Of a DNA stretch of 64,000 nt, positions 54,860-62,670 are shown piece after piece. The notes beneath the pieces are model-generated. The model saw only the letters and a list, made by a program, of their open reading frames with translations, did not search any database and was not told the DNA's origin. Positions within the stretch are counted from its first letter, which is position 1; each line of letters starts with the position of its first letter. The position numbers were made by a program, and so were the translations under genes. Location: contig JAUJNU010000003.1 of NCBI GenBank assembly GCA_030448085.1, positions 1 to 64,000 on the forward strand, in the 5' to 3' direction. This DNA is from Actinomycetota bacterium. GTDB taxonomy: Bacteria > Actinomycetota > UBA4738 > CADDZG01 > WHSQ01.

Positions 54860-54865
54860 AGTCTA
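54860..54865 (-). promoter_or_regulatory. leaderless-type -10 element of ddl
   Basis: TAGACT on the minus strand, seven bases before the ATG at 54852, just behind the MurF-like gene stop. Confidence 0.45.
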
Positions 54866-54881
54866 AGGGCCGGGTGCGACG

Positions 54882-56461
54882 TTACCTTTGAGGGCCTTCA
54901 TATTGGTCGGGGAGATCGTTCTCGAAAAGGACCACGTCCCCCGCTCCGATGAGGCCTTGGAGGATGGCCGTAGCCTCCGCCAGGGAGTCCACCACCTTCA
55001 CATCGGCCCGGCCCCCGGACGCACCCGCCACGAGCGCTTGCCTGTTAAGCGGCGCCACGAATATCGCAACGTCGGCCGCGGCACCCGCGAGCCGGCCGAG
55101 CTCTTCGTTGGCGGCCGCCTGCTCGGCGCCCAGCTCGACCATCCCCGGCGTGATCACGACGCGCTTGCGGGCGGGCATCGAAGCAAGCACCTCGAGCGCA
55201 GCGGCGGCACCCACGGGGTTCGAGTTATAGGCGTCGTCGATCACGGTGACCCCGCCTGCGCCCTCGATGATCTGGAGGCGGTGCTCCACAGGCTCGAGGC
55301 CCGACAGGGACGCGGCGGCGTCCGTCAGCGAGCGCCCGGCGGCGCTGCTCACGGCCGCCGCCGCCAGGACATTGCTTACCGCGTGCCGTCCAAGGAGCCG
55401 CGTGTCCAGATCCGCCGACGAGGCCGATCCCTCGTCGACCAGCATCATCTTGGTCCCGCGTCTGTGCACCTCCAGCGCCCGCGCCAGCAGCAGGTCGCGC
55501 ACGGCGGGGTCGAGCCCGAACCTGATCACCCGGAGATCGGTTCGCACCTCCGGCCACTCCGGCCCCGGGGACGCTCCCGAGGCCATGTCATCGGCCAGGG
55601 CCCGAACGCGGAGGTCGTCGACGTTCATGACGGCCACCCCCGCGGCGGGGAGCGACTGGACGATCTCGTACTTCGCCCTCGTCACGCCCTCTATCGACCC
55701 GAAGCTCTCCAGGTGGGCCGGCCCGATCGAAGTGAGCACTCCTATCGAAGAGGACACGAGCCGGGCGACCTCGGCCACATCTCCGGCATTGCGCGCCCCG
55801 ATCTCGACCACGAAGTACTTATGGTCATCCCTCAGCCCTTCGTTGATGGTCCGGGAAACACCGAGCGGGGTGTTGAAGGACGAGGGGGTCGCCAGCACCT
55901 CGGCCGGATCGCCCAGGGCCCGGGCGGTGGCGAACTTCGTCGACGTCTTACCGAAAGAGCCGGTGATGCCGATGACGAGCGGGTCGACCTGTTCTAGCCT
56001 GCGCCGAGCCTGCCTCAGGAAGCGGCCGTTGATCGCCGCCTGCACCGGGGTCATCGCCACGTCCGATGCGAAGGACCCTGTCCGGGAGCAGGAACATGAG
56101 CGTCAACATCACGGCGGCCGTGAGGATGTCGAAGGGTGCCCCCACGGCAAGATGAACCGCGCCGGCGGGGAGGAGGACGCCGAGCACGGTGATGAGGACC
56201 GCCGGGATGATCGTCCGCCACGCCCTCCCCGTCATCACGAGCGGTTTCTTCGCATCCTTGTAGGGACGGAGGAAGAGGGCTCTGCGGCGATCCTCCGAGC
56301 ACCAGGCCCGGAACCAGTGGCGCTTGTAGGCCTCCAGCTGGAAGACGTGGAAGGCCCGGCGGAGCCTCACGAAGTTGAACGCCGCGAACGCCGGGACCAC
56401 GATGTAAATGATGAGCCTGAGGATCAGCGAGTAGCCGTAGAAGGGGTCGGCGCGCGCCCAT
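54882..56461 (-). CDS. membrane-anchored MurF-like Mur ligase, frameshifted at the domain junction
   Basis: About 525 residues. The N-terminal 130 have membrane helices (LILRLIIYIVVPAFAAFNFV, IIPAVLITVLGVLLPAGAVH and DILTAAVMLTLMFLLPDRVL) and a basic middle (YKRHWFRAWCSEDRRRA). A shift near 56060 separates them from an intact Mur ligase: P-loop VIGITGSFGKTSTK, FNTPLGVSRTINEGL, VVEIGARNAGDVAEVARLV, LLGRHAVSNVLAAAAV and VTVIDDAYNSNPVGAA. The family adds D-Ala-D-Ala to the wall precursor; ddl follows directly. A membrane-anchored version could instead act on a lipid-linked substrate. The ATG overlaps the hydrolase stop (TGATG). Confidence 0.83.
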
Positions 56462-57237
56462 CAGCGCACTCCGAGGAAGTGCTTGACGACCCTGCAGAAA
56501 CGTTCGCTCTCGTCGAGGTGCGCGAAGTGCCCGGCCCCCTCGAAGACGACGAGGCCGGCATCGGGGATGAGCCGCTCCATCGTGCGGGCATGGCTCATGG
56601 GAACCGCTTCGTCCTTGCTCCCCCAGACGAGGAGAGTGGAGGCCTCGATCCGTGGCAGCAGGTCCTTCAGGTCCTCGTTCACCACCTTGACGAGGATCGG
56701 GCGGAGGTTGCCCGCAGCCTTGTAGTCGTCGGACGCGATGCGTTCGTACAGCGCGGCGCGCAGCTTGCGGCCCGGGGGGCCCATCTTCCCTGCGTACCTG
56801 CCCGCCTTGGACACCATGCGCTTCGCCCGGGCCGTGGCCGAGGGAGGCGTCCGCAGCCCCGAAGAGCCCGCAAGGACCAGCTTGTCGACCCATCCCGGGG
56901 ACGTTGCGGCCAGGTAGAGAGACGTCTTGGCCCCGTAGGAATGACCGACGAAATGCGCCCGCTCCACCCCGATCGACCGAAGGGCCGCGGCAACGAAGCC
57001 GGCGTAGTCGGCGGTGCCCCAGACACCCTCCGGTAGCGGGGAGTCGCCGAAACCCGGCAGGTCCAGGGCGATCGTGCGGAAATGGGGGCCGAGACACCTG
57101 ATCACCGGCGTCATCGACTCGATCCTGCCCCCCCACCCGTGCAGGATCACCACCGGCTCGCCGCTGCCAGAGTCGTAGAGACGGACGCGCGCGCCGTCTA
57201 CCTCGAGCGCCCTGGCTCCGTCATCGATGAAGGTCAC
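56461..57237 (-). CDS. alpha/beta hydrolase
   Basis: 258 residues. VVILHGWGGRIESMTPVIRC (oxyanion HG), IALDLPGFGDSP, nucleophile AHFVGHSYGAKTSLYLA (GHSYG), TLLVWGSKDEAVPMSHARTM (Asp) and GAGHFAHLDESERF (His) form a full catalytic triad. GTG at 57237 is chosen because the coding text starts there; the frame opens at 57276. First gene of the hydrolase, MurF-like, ddl run on the minus strand; substrate unknown. Cytoplasmic. Confidence 0.88.
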   Translation of the reverse strand: MTFIDDGARALEVDGARVRLYDSGSGEPVVILHGWGGRIESMTPVIRCLGPHFRTIALDLPGFGDSPLPEGVWGTADYAGFVAAALRSIGVERAHFVGHSYGAKTSLYLAATSPGWVDKLVLAGSSGLRTPPSATARAKRMVSKAGRYAGKMGPPGRKLRAALYERIASDDYKAAGNLRPILVKVVNEDLKDLLPRIEASTLLVWGSKDEAVPMSHARTMERLIPDAGLVVFEGAGHFAHLDESERFCRVVKHFLGVR

Positions 57238-57317
57238 CGGGTCATGCTCCCAGACTGCGCTACGGCGCCGGTGCATCTGGTCCCTTCCCCCGTGGTGCGG
57301 CTGGCATAGTTCGGTTC

Positions 57318-58085
57318 ATGGAAACGATGCTCGAGGTGAAGGGCCTCAAGAAGCAGTTTGGCGAGAAGGTTGCCGTTGGCGGGATCGATCTTCGGGTCGG
57401 GGCCGGCGAGCGGGTCGCGCTCCTGGGTCCGAACGGAGCGGGAAAGACCACGACGATCTTCATGCTGCTCGGCGTTATGTCTCCCGACGAGGGTACCGTG
57501 GAGATCGTCGGACATCGCCTGCCCGCGGAGCGAGCGGCAGCGATGGAGAACGTCGGGTTCGCGGCCGGGTACATGCCCCTGACGCAACGGTTGAAGGTGA
57601 TCGAGTTCTTGTCGATGTACGCCGATCTCTTTGGCGTCGAACACCGCGACGAGCGGATCGACTCCATGCTCGAGCGGTTCCGCATCTCTCACCTCAAGGG
57701 CCAGATGGGCGAGCAACTCTCTTCAGGTCAGCGCACGCTCGTCGGCATAGCGAAAGCAACCCTGCACCAGCCTTCGTTGCTCGTCCTCGACGAACCCACG
57801 GCATCCCTCGACCCGGACGTGGCGCTTCGTGTGCGTACCGGCCTTCAGGACTACTGCACCGAGCAGGGGGCAGCGCTGCTCGTCACGAGCCACAACATGA
57901 CCGAGGTCGAGCGTCTGTGCGAACGCGTGATCTTCCTGTCGGCCGGCAAGGTGGCGGCAGATGGGTCGCCCCAGGAGGTCGCCTCGCGCTTCAGCATGGC
58001 GGACCTGGAGGGCGTGTTCCTCCATCTCGCTGAAGGTAGGGACGCCCCGGCTGAGGAGAGGGCCCAGGAAGAGGCACGCCCATGA
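57318..58085 (+). CDS. ABC transporter ATP-binding protein
   Basis: 255 residues. Walker A LLGPNGAGKTTTIFMLLG, Q-loop, signature QLSSGQRTLVGIAKA (Ser in the second position of LSGGQ), Walker B LLVLDEPTASLDP and H-loop LLVTSHNMTEVERLCERVIF. Export-type ATPase, as in daunorubicin or ABC-2 systems. The stop overlaps the permease ATG, so the pair is one exporter. Divergent from the hydrolase gene, 80 bp apart. Confidence 0.93.
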   Translation: METMLEVKGLKKQFGEKVAVGGIDLRVGAGERVALLGPNGAGKTTTIFMLLGVMSPDEGTVEIVGHRLPAERAAAMENVGFAAGYMPLTQRLKVIEFLSMYADLFGVEHRDERIDSMLERFRISHLKGQMGEQLSSGQRTLVGIAKATLHQPSLLVLDEPTASLDPDVALRVRTGLQDYCTEQGAALLVTSHNMTEVERLCERVIFLSAGKVAADGSPQEVASRFSMADLEGVFLHLAEGRDAPAEERAQEEARP

Positions 58086-58909
58086 GCCGAGCCGAGGTGG
58101 CACCGGCTCGGTCGGACGCACGGGCCTCGTGGCTGAGGATCCGTGCCGTCGCGGTCAGACACGCCTACACGCTGAGGCGCTCGCCCCACAGGTTGTTCGA
58201 CCTTACGATCTGGCCACTGGTCGACGTGCTGCTCTTCGGCTCGATAGGTGTCTTCGTCGGTGGACGGGCCGGCGGCACCACGGCGTTCGGCTATCTCCTG
58301 TCGGGCGTGGTCCTGTGGCACGTCGTCTACCAGGCCCAGATCGGAGCCTCCACGGGGTTCCTGGAGGAGACGTGGTCGCGCAACCTCCTGAACCTCATGG
58401 TGACCCCACTGAGGGAGAGCGAGTACGCCGCCGGAGTGATCCTGTTCGGCCTCGTGAAGATTGCGGCAGGTGTCGGAGTGGTGGCCGTCACTGCCATCGC
58501 GTTCTTCGCCTTCGACATCACCGACCTGGGGCTCGGGTTGATCCCCATCGTGGCGATACTGCTGGTCGTCGGGTGGGTGATAGCGGTCTTCGTCGTGGGG
58601 CTCGTGTTGCGTTTCGGCGCCGGGGCCGAGGCGCTTGCGTGGGGCCTCATGTTCGCGGTGATGCCCCTGTCCGGCGTGTTCTACCCACCGGAGGCGCTCC
58701 CGGCGTTCCTGCGTCCGGTCTCCCTTGCCCTTCCCACAACCCACGCCTTTGCGGCGGCTCAGGAGCTGTACGACGGGCACGGGATGAACTGGGGGAAGAT
58801 CGGGATAGCGGCTGCCTCCGCCCTCGTCTGCGCCCTCGCTGCAGGGTTCTTCCTCGCCCGCATGTTCCGGCTGTTCCGGGCCCGCGGGTACATCACCCGC
58901 TACTCCTAG
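58082..58909 (+). CDS. ABC-2 type permease
   Basis: 275 residues, six membrane helices after a basic N-terminal helix (AVAVRHAYTLRRSPHRLFDL). IWPLVDVLLFGSIGVFVGG, YLLSGVVLWHVVYQAQIGAS, ETWSRNLLNLMVTPLRESEY and GVFYPPEALPAFLRPVSLAL are ABC-2 export motifs. Partner of the ATPase before it; cargo unknown. Confidence 0.9.
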   Translation: MSRAEVAPARSDARASWLRIRAVAVRHAYTLRRSPHRLFDLTIWPLVDVLLFGSIGVFVGGRAGGTTAFGYLLSGVVLWHVVYQAQIGASTGFLEETWSRNLLNLMVTPLRESEYAAGVILFGLVKIAAGVGVVAVTAIAFFAFDITDLGLGLIPIVAILLVVGWVIAVFVVGLVLRFGAGAEALAWGLMFAVMPLSGVFYPPEALPAFLRPVSLALPTTHAFAAAQELYDGHGMNWGKIGIAAASALVCALAAGFFLARMFRLFRARGYITRYS

Positions 58910-58918
58910 CTGCGGCCC

Positions 58919-59974
58919 CTAGAAGGCGAGGGCGGTGTCGTTGCGGGCGATGATCAGCAACTGGTGGGTTCCCGTGATGACGAGGTCCGATGGTGGATTG
59001 ATGAGGAACTTGCCGTCCTCTTTGGTGACTCCCACCAGCAGACAGTCGTACTGGGCCTTCATATCGCTGATCGCGGCCGCCAGGTGCTTGCCCTGGATGG
59101 CCGCCGGGGCCTCTATCGAGTAGAACTCGCTGCCTTCGGGGTGGGTCAGCAGATCCGTCACGACCCTGCTGACCCCGTGAGTGACGGCCGCACCTGCCAG
59201 GAGCGCACCGGTGACCTCTGCGCTCACGATGAGCTCGTTGGCCTTGGTCCTTTCGAAGTGCTGGCGGTTCTCCGACCTGATGACCTCGACGCAGGTGTAG
59301 CACTCGGGGACGATGCTCTCGATCGCGAGGGTGGTGAGCAGCGTCTTCGCATCGACGTCGTCCGGCCCCATCGACTGGTTCGTTGCATCCGCAAGGATGA
59401 GGGCGGTGCTGGCCTCGGTGATCCCGGCCCGACCGAGGTCCCTGGCGTCGCTGGGATTGCCCTGGACGAAGTAGGCAGCCTCGTCGCGGGTGGGCTTCGA
59501 GTCGAGCGGCGCGAGGATCACCACGTCCCTGGGATCCTCGACCTCCTTCGCCCGCAGCTCGCGCAGGATCTCGTCCCCCTTCGAGTTCCAGCCGGCGATG
59601 ACTATGTGCCCTCGGAGCTTCACTGCGCCCAAGCCTCTCTCCCTTCGAAAGACGATCTGCAAGAGCTTAGATGCGATGGCCCCGGTCACCATCGCCACGA
59701 AACCCAGGGCGATCACGATCACGATGTAGTAAGCGACGAGCCCGCCGGCCGTCGAGATCGACTTCGAGGAGGCCTGCTCCGCTACCGTGCGACCGAGCCA
59801 GTCGAAAGCCGACCAGAACCCGGTTATCTCTGGGTTGCTGGGGGACTCGGCGAAGTAGAAAAGGAGCGCGCACAGGAATAGGACGCCCACCGCCGCGGCC
59901 GCTCCCTTGAACAACGGAGTGCTCAGAAAGCGGCGTAAGCGGGTGGGGGCGCGTCTCGGCTTCACAGCTGCCAT
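58919..59974 (-). CDS. RCK/TrkA-N channel-like protein lacking the TVGYG filter
   Basis: 351 residues. Two membrane helices (about 23-43 and 82-104) surround a pore-like region, but where potassium channels have TVGYG this one reads RTVAEQASSKSISTAGG (about 62-80), so no standard filter. Then come a Rossmann RCK domain (LRGHIVIAGWNSKGDEILRE, VVILAPLDSKP, VQGNPSDARDLGRAGI) and an RCK-C-like end (CLLVGVTKEDGKFLINPPSD). It may be a channel of the CASTOR/POLLUX type or a sensor. Start supported by TAGTTT seven bases upstream. Confidence 0.8.
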   Translation of the reverse strand: MAAVKPRRAPTRLRRFLSTPLFKGAAAAVGVLFLCALLFYFAESPSNPEITGFWSAFDWLGRTVAEQASSKSISTAGGLVAYYIVIVIALGFVAMVTGAIASKLLQIVFRRERGLGAVKLRGHIVIAGWNSKGDEILRELRAKEVEDPRDVVILAPLDSKPTRDEAAYFVQGNPSDARDLGRAGITEASTALILADATNQSMGPDDVDAKTLLTTLAIESIVPECYTCVEVIRSENRQHFERTKANELIVSAEVTGALLAGAAVTHGVSRVVTDLLTHPEGSEFYSIEAPAAIQGKHLAAAISDMKAQYDCLLVGVTKEDGKFLINPPSDLVITGTHQLLIIARNDTALAF

Positions 59975-59981
59975 CGACGCA

Positions 59982-59987
59982 AAACTA
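59982..59987 (-). promoter_or_regulatory. leaderless-type -10 element of the channel-like gene
   Basis: TAGTTT on the minus strand, seven bases before the ATG at 59974. Confidence 0.45.
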
Positions 59988-60034
59988 CAGTCAGGACGTG
60001 GCCTTGGCTACAGGGATGGGTCGTTGATCGAGCT

Positions 60035-60493
60035 CTATCTGACGAAGGAGCGGACCTTCACGTCTAGCTCTCCCCGGGGCAGGCCCTTCTTCTGCAGCAA
60101 CAGGACGAAGCTGCGGGGGCGCCAGTCATCGGTGCAGGCTCCGTCGGCCGGAGCGTCCACCCGCAGGCGCACGATCAACTCTCTCTCCTCCCGCCTGAGA
60201 ACCACGTTCTCGAAGTACTTCGGACAGGACCCGGACTCGTGGGTGGCGACGAAGACGACCCTTCGGTTGCTGAAGTTGACGGGGGGCCGCTCCCCCTTGA
60301 ACCCGAACCTCTCCCACTGCCGCCGGTACTCGGCCTTGTCCCGCACGTACTCGGTGATGTTGGCGTAGGTGTGCATCGGCCGGGCCCGGCCCCGCCTCAG
60401 AACCTCGGTCGGAACGACTTCTCCGGCGAGGGCCGTCGTGCCCAGCAGGCCCACCAGCAGCGCCACTGCGATCGATCGAGTCAGACGAGTCAT
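60035..60493 (-). CDS. small secreted protein, PrcB-like
   Basis: 152 residues. Sec signal peptide (IAVALLVGLLGTTALAGE). A middle PPVNFSNRRVVFVATHES and a late WRPRSFVLLLQKKGLPRGEL resemble the C-terminal PrcB-like domain, though the glycine-rich core is weak. C-E-S-G-S-C and a second Cys near 120 could pair. GGGAGG lies six bases before the start, an ordinary leadered gene. Confidence 0.6.
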   Translation of the reverse strand: MTRLTRSIAVALLVGLLGTTALAGEVVPTEVLRRGRARPMHTYANITEYVRDKAEYRRQWERFGFKGERPPVNFSNRRVVFVATHESGSCPKYFENVVLRREERELIVRLRVDAPADGACTDDWRPRSFVLLLQKKGLPRGELDVKVRSFVR

Positions 60494-60570
60494 CGAGAAC
60501 CTCCCTAGTCGAGTCGAGTCTAAGACTTCGCTGGGCCGGGAAAGGTTCCCGCCCGGCCAGGCTTTGTCGC

Positions 60571-60576
60571 TAGGCT
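60571..60576 (+). promoter_or_regulatory. leaderless-type -10 element of the 75-residue Cys-rich gene
   Basis: TAGGCT ends six bases before the ATG at 60583. Confidence 0.45.
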
Positions 60577-60582
60577 CGGGCG

Positions 60583-60810
60583 ATGGAGTGCGTGACGTCG
60601 GCCGCAGGGGTGAGGCAGCCCGGCGCGGGCGAGCTGGCGGATGGTTTGCCGGAGGGCACGCTCCACGCCTTCGATACCGACCGCAACCAGACCGCTTGCG
60701 GCTTGCCGGGGGAGGACCAGGTCGTCTTCCCCCACATCTCGTGGAAGGGCGGCCTGGGGTTGGAGCTGGAGAGGTGCGCAGAGTGCATCCACCAGACGAT
60801 GGATCGCTAG
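60583..60810 (+). CDS. small Cys-containing protein, 75 residues
   Basis: Not recognised with certainty. HAFDTDRNQTACGLPGEDQV, a Trp-containing HISWKGGLGLELERC and ERCAECIHQT give three Cys and two His that could bind a metal. Small actinobacterial proteins with a HAF..C..W..CxxC layout are familiar, function unknown. The TAGGCT box makes it a genuine gene. 21 bp before the epimerase gene, same strand. Confidence 0.65.
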   Translation: MECVTSAAGVRQPGAGELADGLPEGTLHAFDTDRNQTACGLPGEDQVVFPHISWKGGLGLELERCAECIHQTMDR

Positions 60811-60831
60811 GCCCGCGAGGATGAGTAGCAG

Positions 60832-61776
60832 GTGAGGGTTCTGGTAGCAGGTGCTTTAGGGGACCTTGGCTCGAAGACCTCTGCCCTCCTGCTCGCCGCC
60901 GGCCACGAGGTCCACGCCCTGACCCGCTCGAGGGTCGCGGAGCTCCGAGAGCGGGGACTGCATCCGGCTCAAGGCGACCTCTTCGACAGAGAAGCGATCT
61001 CGGCTGTCGTCGCGGCGGTCCAGCCGGAGGCGGTCGTGCAACTTCCGATCGCGCTGCCCGAGAGGGGGCCGATCAGGGCGCGCGAGCTGGCTCCCACGAA
61101 CCGCCTTCGAACCGAAGGAACGAGGAACCTGCTCGACGCTTCGGTCGCCGCCGGAGTGTCCCGGTACGTTGCGGAGTCAATCGTCGCTATCTACGGCTAC
61201 GGGGACAGGGGCGAAGAAAGGCTCGACGAAGGTTCCCCGACCCCTGCGCACACCGACTTCGAGATGCTCCGACCGGCGGTCGAGGCCATCCACGCCGAAG
61301 AGGAGATGGTCCTCGGGGCGGCGAGGAAGGGCCTCATCGAGGGGATGGTTGCAAGGGTCGGTTTCTATTACGGCGCCGGCGTCGGCTCTACCCACTACAT
61401 GGCGAGGTGGCTCCGGCGAGGCCTCCTTCCGATGCCCAAGCAAGCCGGGGCGGTCCCCTGGGTCGAGCTCTCGGATGCGGCCAGTGGAGTGGCCTGCGTT
61501 CTCGAGGCGGGGGCATCCGGCGAGACCTACAACATCGTCGGCGATGAGAGCTTGGGGTTCGTTGATTTCACGCGGGAGCTGGCGCGGCAGCTCGGGACCC
61601 GGGGCCCGTGGGTGGTCCCTGCAGGGTTGGTCAAGGCGTTCAGCGGATATCTGGCCGTGATGAACGAAACGAGGCTCCACGTGTCCAACCGCAAAGCCCG
61701 AGAGGAGCTTGGCTGGCGCCCCCGGTTCCCGACGGTGAGGGAGGGGTTAGAGGGGGCCGCGCCGCTGCTCCGCTAA
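60832..61776 (+). CDS. NAD-dependent epimerase/dehydratase family protein
   Basis: 314 residues of the extended SDR fold. RVLVAGALGDLGSKTSALLL (GxxGxxG nucleotide motif), VVQLPIALPE, TRNLLDASVAAGVSRYVAES, YGAGVGSTHYMARWLRRGL and ETYNIVGDESLGFVDFTREL. The usual YxxxK is not plain (YVAESIVAIYGYGDRG), so catalysis may differ from sugar epimerases. GTG start at 60832. No sugar genes nearby. Confidence 0.85.
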   Translation: MRVLVAGALGDLGSKTSALLLAAGHEVHALTRSRVAELRERGLHPAQGDLFDREAISAVVAAVQPEAVVQLPIALPERGPIRARELAPTNRLRTEGTRNLLDASVAAGVSRYVAESIVAIYGYGDRGEERLDEGSPTPAHTDFEMLRPAVEAIHAEEEMVLGAARKGLIEGMVARVGFYYGAGVGSTHYMARWLRRGLLPMPKQAGAVPWVELSDAASGVACVLEAGASGETYNIVGDESLGFVDFTRELARQLGTRGPWVVPAGLVKAFSGYLAVMNETRLHVSNRKAREELGWRPRFPTVREGLEGAAPLLR

Positions 61777-61789
61777 GAAAAAAGCTGCT

Positions 61790-62269
61790 TCAGCCATCGC
61801 GCCACCGGGTGAAGGCTCCCAGCAGGTCTGCGCCGCCTTTGGGTGGATCCTTCACCTCCAACCACGAGGCCCTTTTCTTGTCGTCCAGGACCACCCATTC
61901 GTAGCCGTACATCCGGGGACCTGCCCAATGAGGGTCGACCCATCTCTCTGCGGTTAGCTCGGCGACGACGGCGTAACCGATCTTGGGCCTTCCCGCCCAG
62001 AACCCCCCGAGGTCGTGGATGGGTGAGCCGGCCGTTCGGCGCCTGATCTCGGCGATCGAGGAGAACACGCCCATCCAGGCGATCTTGACCTGAGCTCTAC
62101 CGACGACGAGCCCCCCGTGGAGCTTGATCCACACGACGTCTCGAGGAAATGCCCCCGTCTTGTAGGCCGGGCCGGCGCTGGCCCGGGTCTCGACCGCATA
62201 TCCCAGTCGCGGAGCGCGGCCCGACTTCGTCAGATGCTCCAGCTTCCTTATCAGGACGTGTTCGGCCAT
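61790..62269 (-). CDS. hypothetical protein, ASCH/EVE-like
   Basis: 159 residues from the ATG at 62269. DVVWIKLHGGLVVGRAQVKI, then IAEIRRRT, KIGYAVVAELTAERWVDPHW and GYEWVVLDDKKRASWLE form a small beta-barrel-like pattern, reminiscent of PUA-like ASCH or EVE domains, which bind modified nucleotides or RNA. Only a resemblance; family not certain. Convergent with the epimerase gene. Confidence 0.55.
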   Translation of the reverse strand: MAEHVLIRKLEHLTKSGRAPRLGYAVETRASAGPAYKTGAFPRDVVWIKLHGGLVVGRAQVKIAWMGVFSSIAEIRRRTAGSPIHDLGGFWAGRPKIGYAVVAELTAERWVDPHWAGPRMYGYEWVVLDDKKRASWLEVKDPPKGGADLLGAFTRWRDG

Positions 62270-62390
62270 CCCTGAAGTATCCGCCCGCACGGGTAACCGT
62301 GCCCACACTTCTAGTTCTCCAGGAGATCAAGCCCTAGGCCACATTCCTGGCGCGGTTGGAGAGGAGTTTCGCGCCGCCCTCAGAAAACAA

Positions 62391-62414
62391 AAGGCCCCCG
62401 TTTCCGGGGGCCTT
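62391..62414 (-). terminator. intrinsic terminator of the initiator tRNA
   Basis: AAGGCCCCCG-TTTC-CGGGGGCCTT is a perfect 10-bp stem with a 4-base loop, two bases beyond the tRNA 3' end. On the minus strand it is followed by TTTTGTTTT. Confidence 0.88.
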
Positions 62415-62416
62415 CT

Positions 62417-62493
62417 TGGTTGCAGGGGCGGGATTTGAACCCGCGACCTCCGGGTTATGAGCCCGGCGAGCTACCAGACTGCTCCACCCTGCC
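62417..62493 (-). tRNA. initiator tRNA-fMet (anticodon CAT)
   Basis: 77 nt. The acceptor GGCAGGG/CCCTGCA leaves position 1-72 unpaired (G-A), the mark of an initiator. The anticodon stem CCGGG/CCCGG encloses CTCATAA, with the three G-C pairs typical of initiators. The T-arm is GCGGG-TTCAAAT-CCCGC. The 3' CCA is encoded. Segment 62494-62670 holds no feature I can support. Confidence 0.96.
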
Positions 62494-62670
62494 CCTGCAA
62501 GATAACAGGCAGCGGGCAGCGCCAACTGCAGGGACCGCCCGCTGCGGTGCCTCCGCCCAACGTTCTTTGGGCATCCCGGTCGCACAACGCCCATGACCCC
62601 CAAAGATCAAGACGGCGACCCGGAGGAACGCCGCCTAGCGGCCGGAGAGGGCCTGGGCCTGCTCAGTAGC

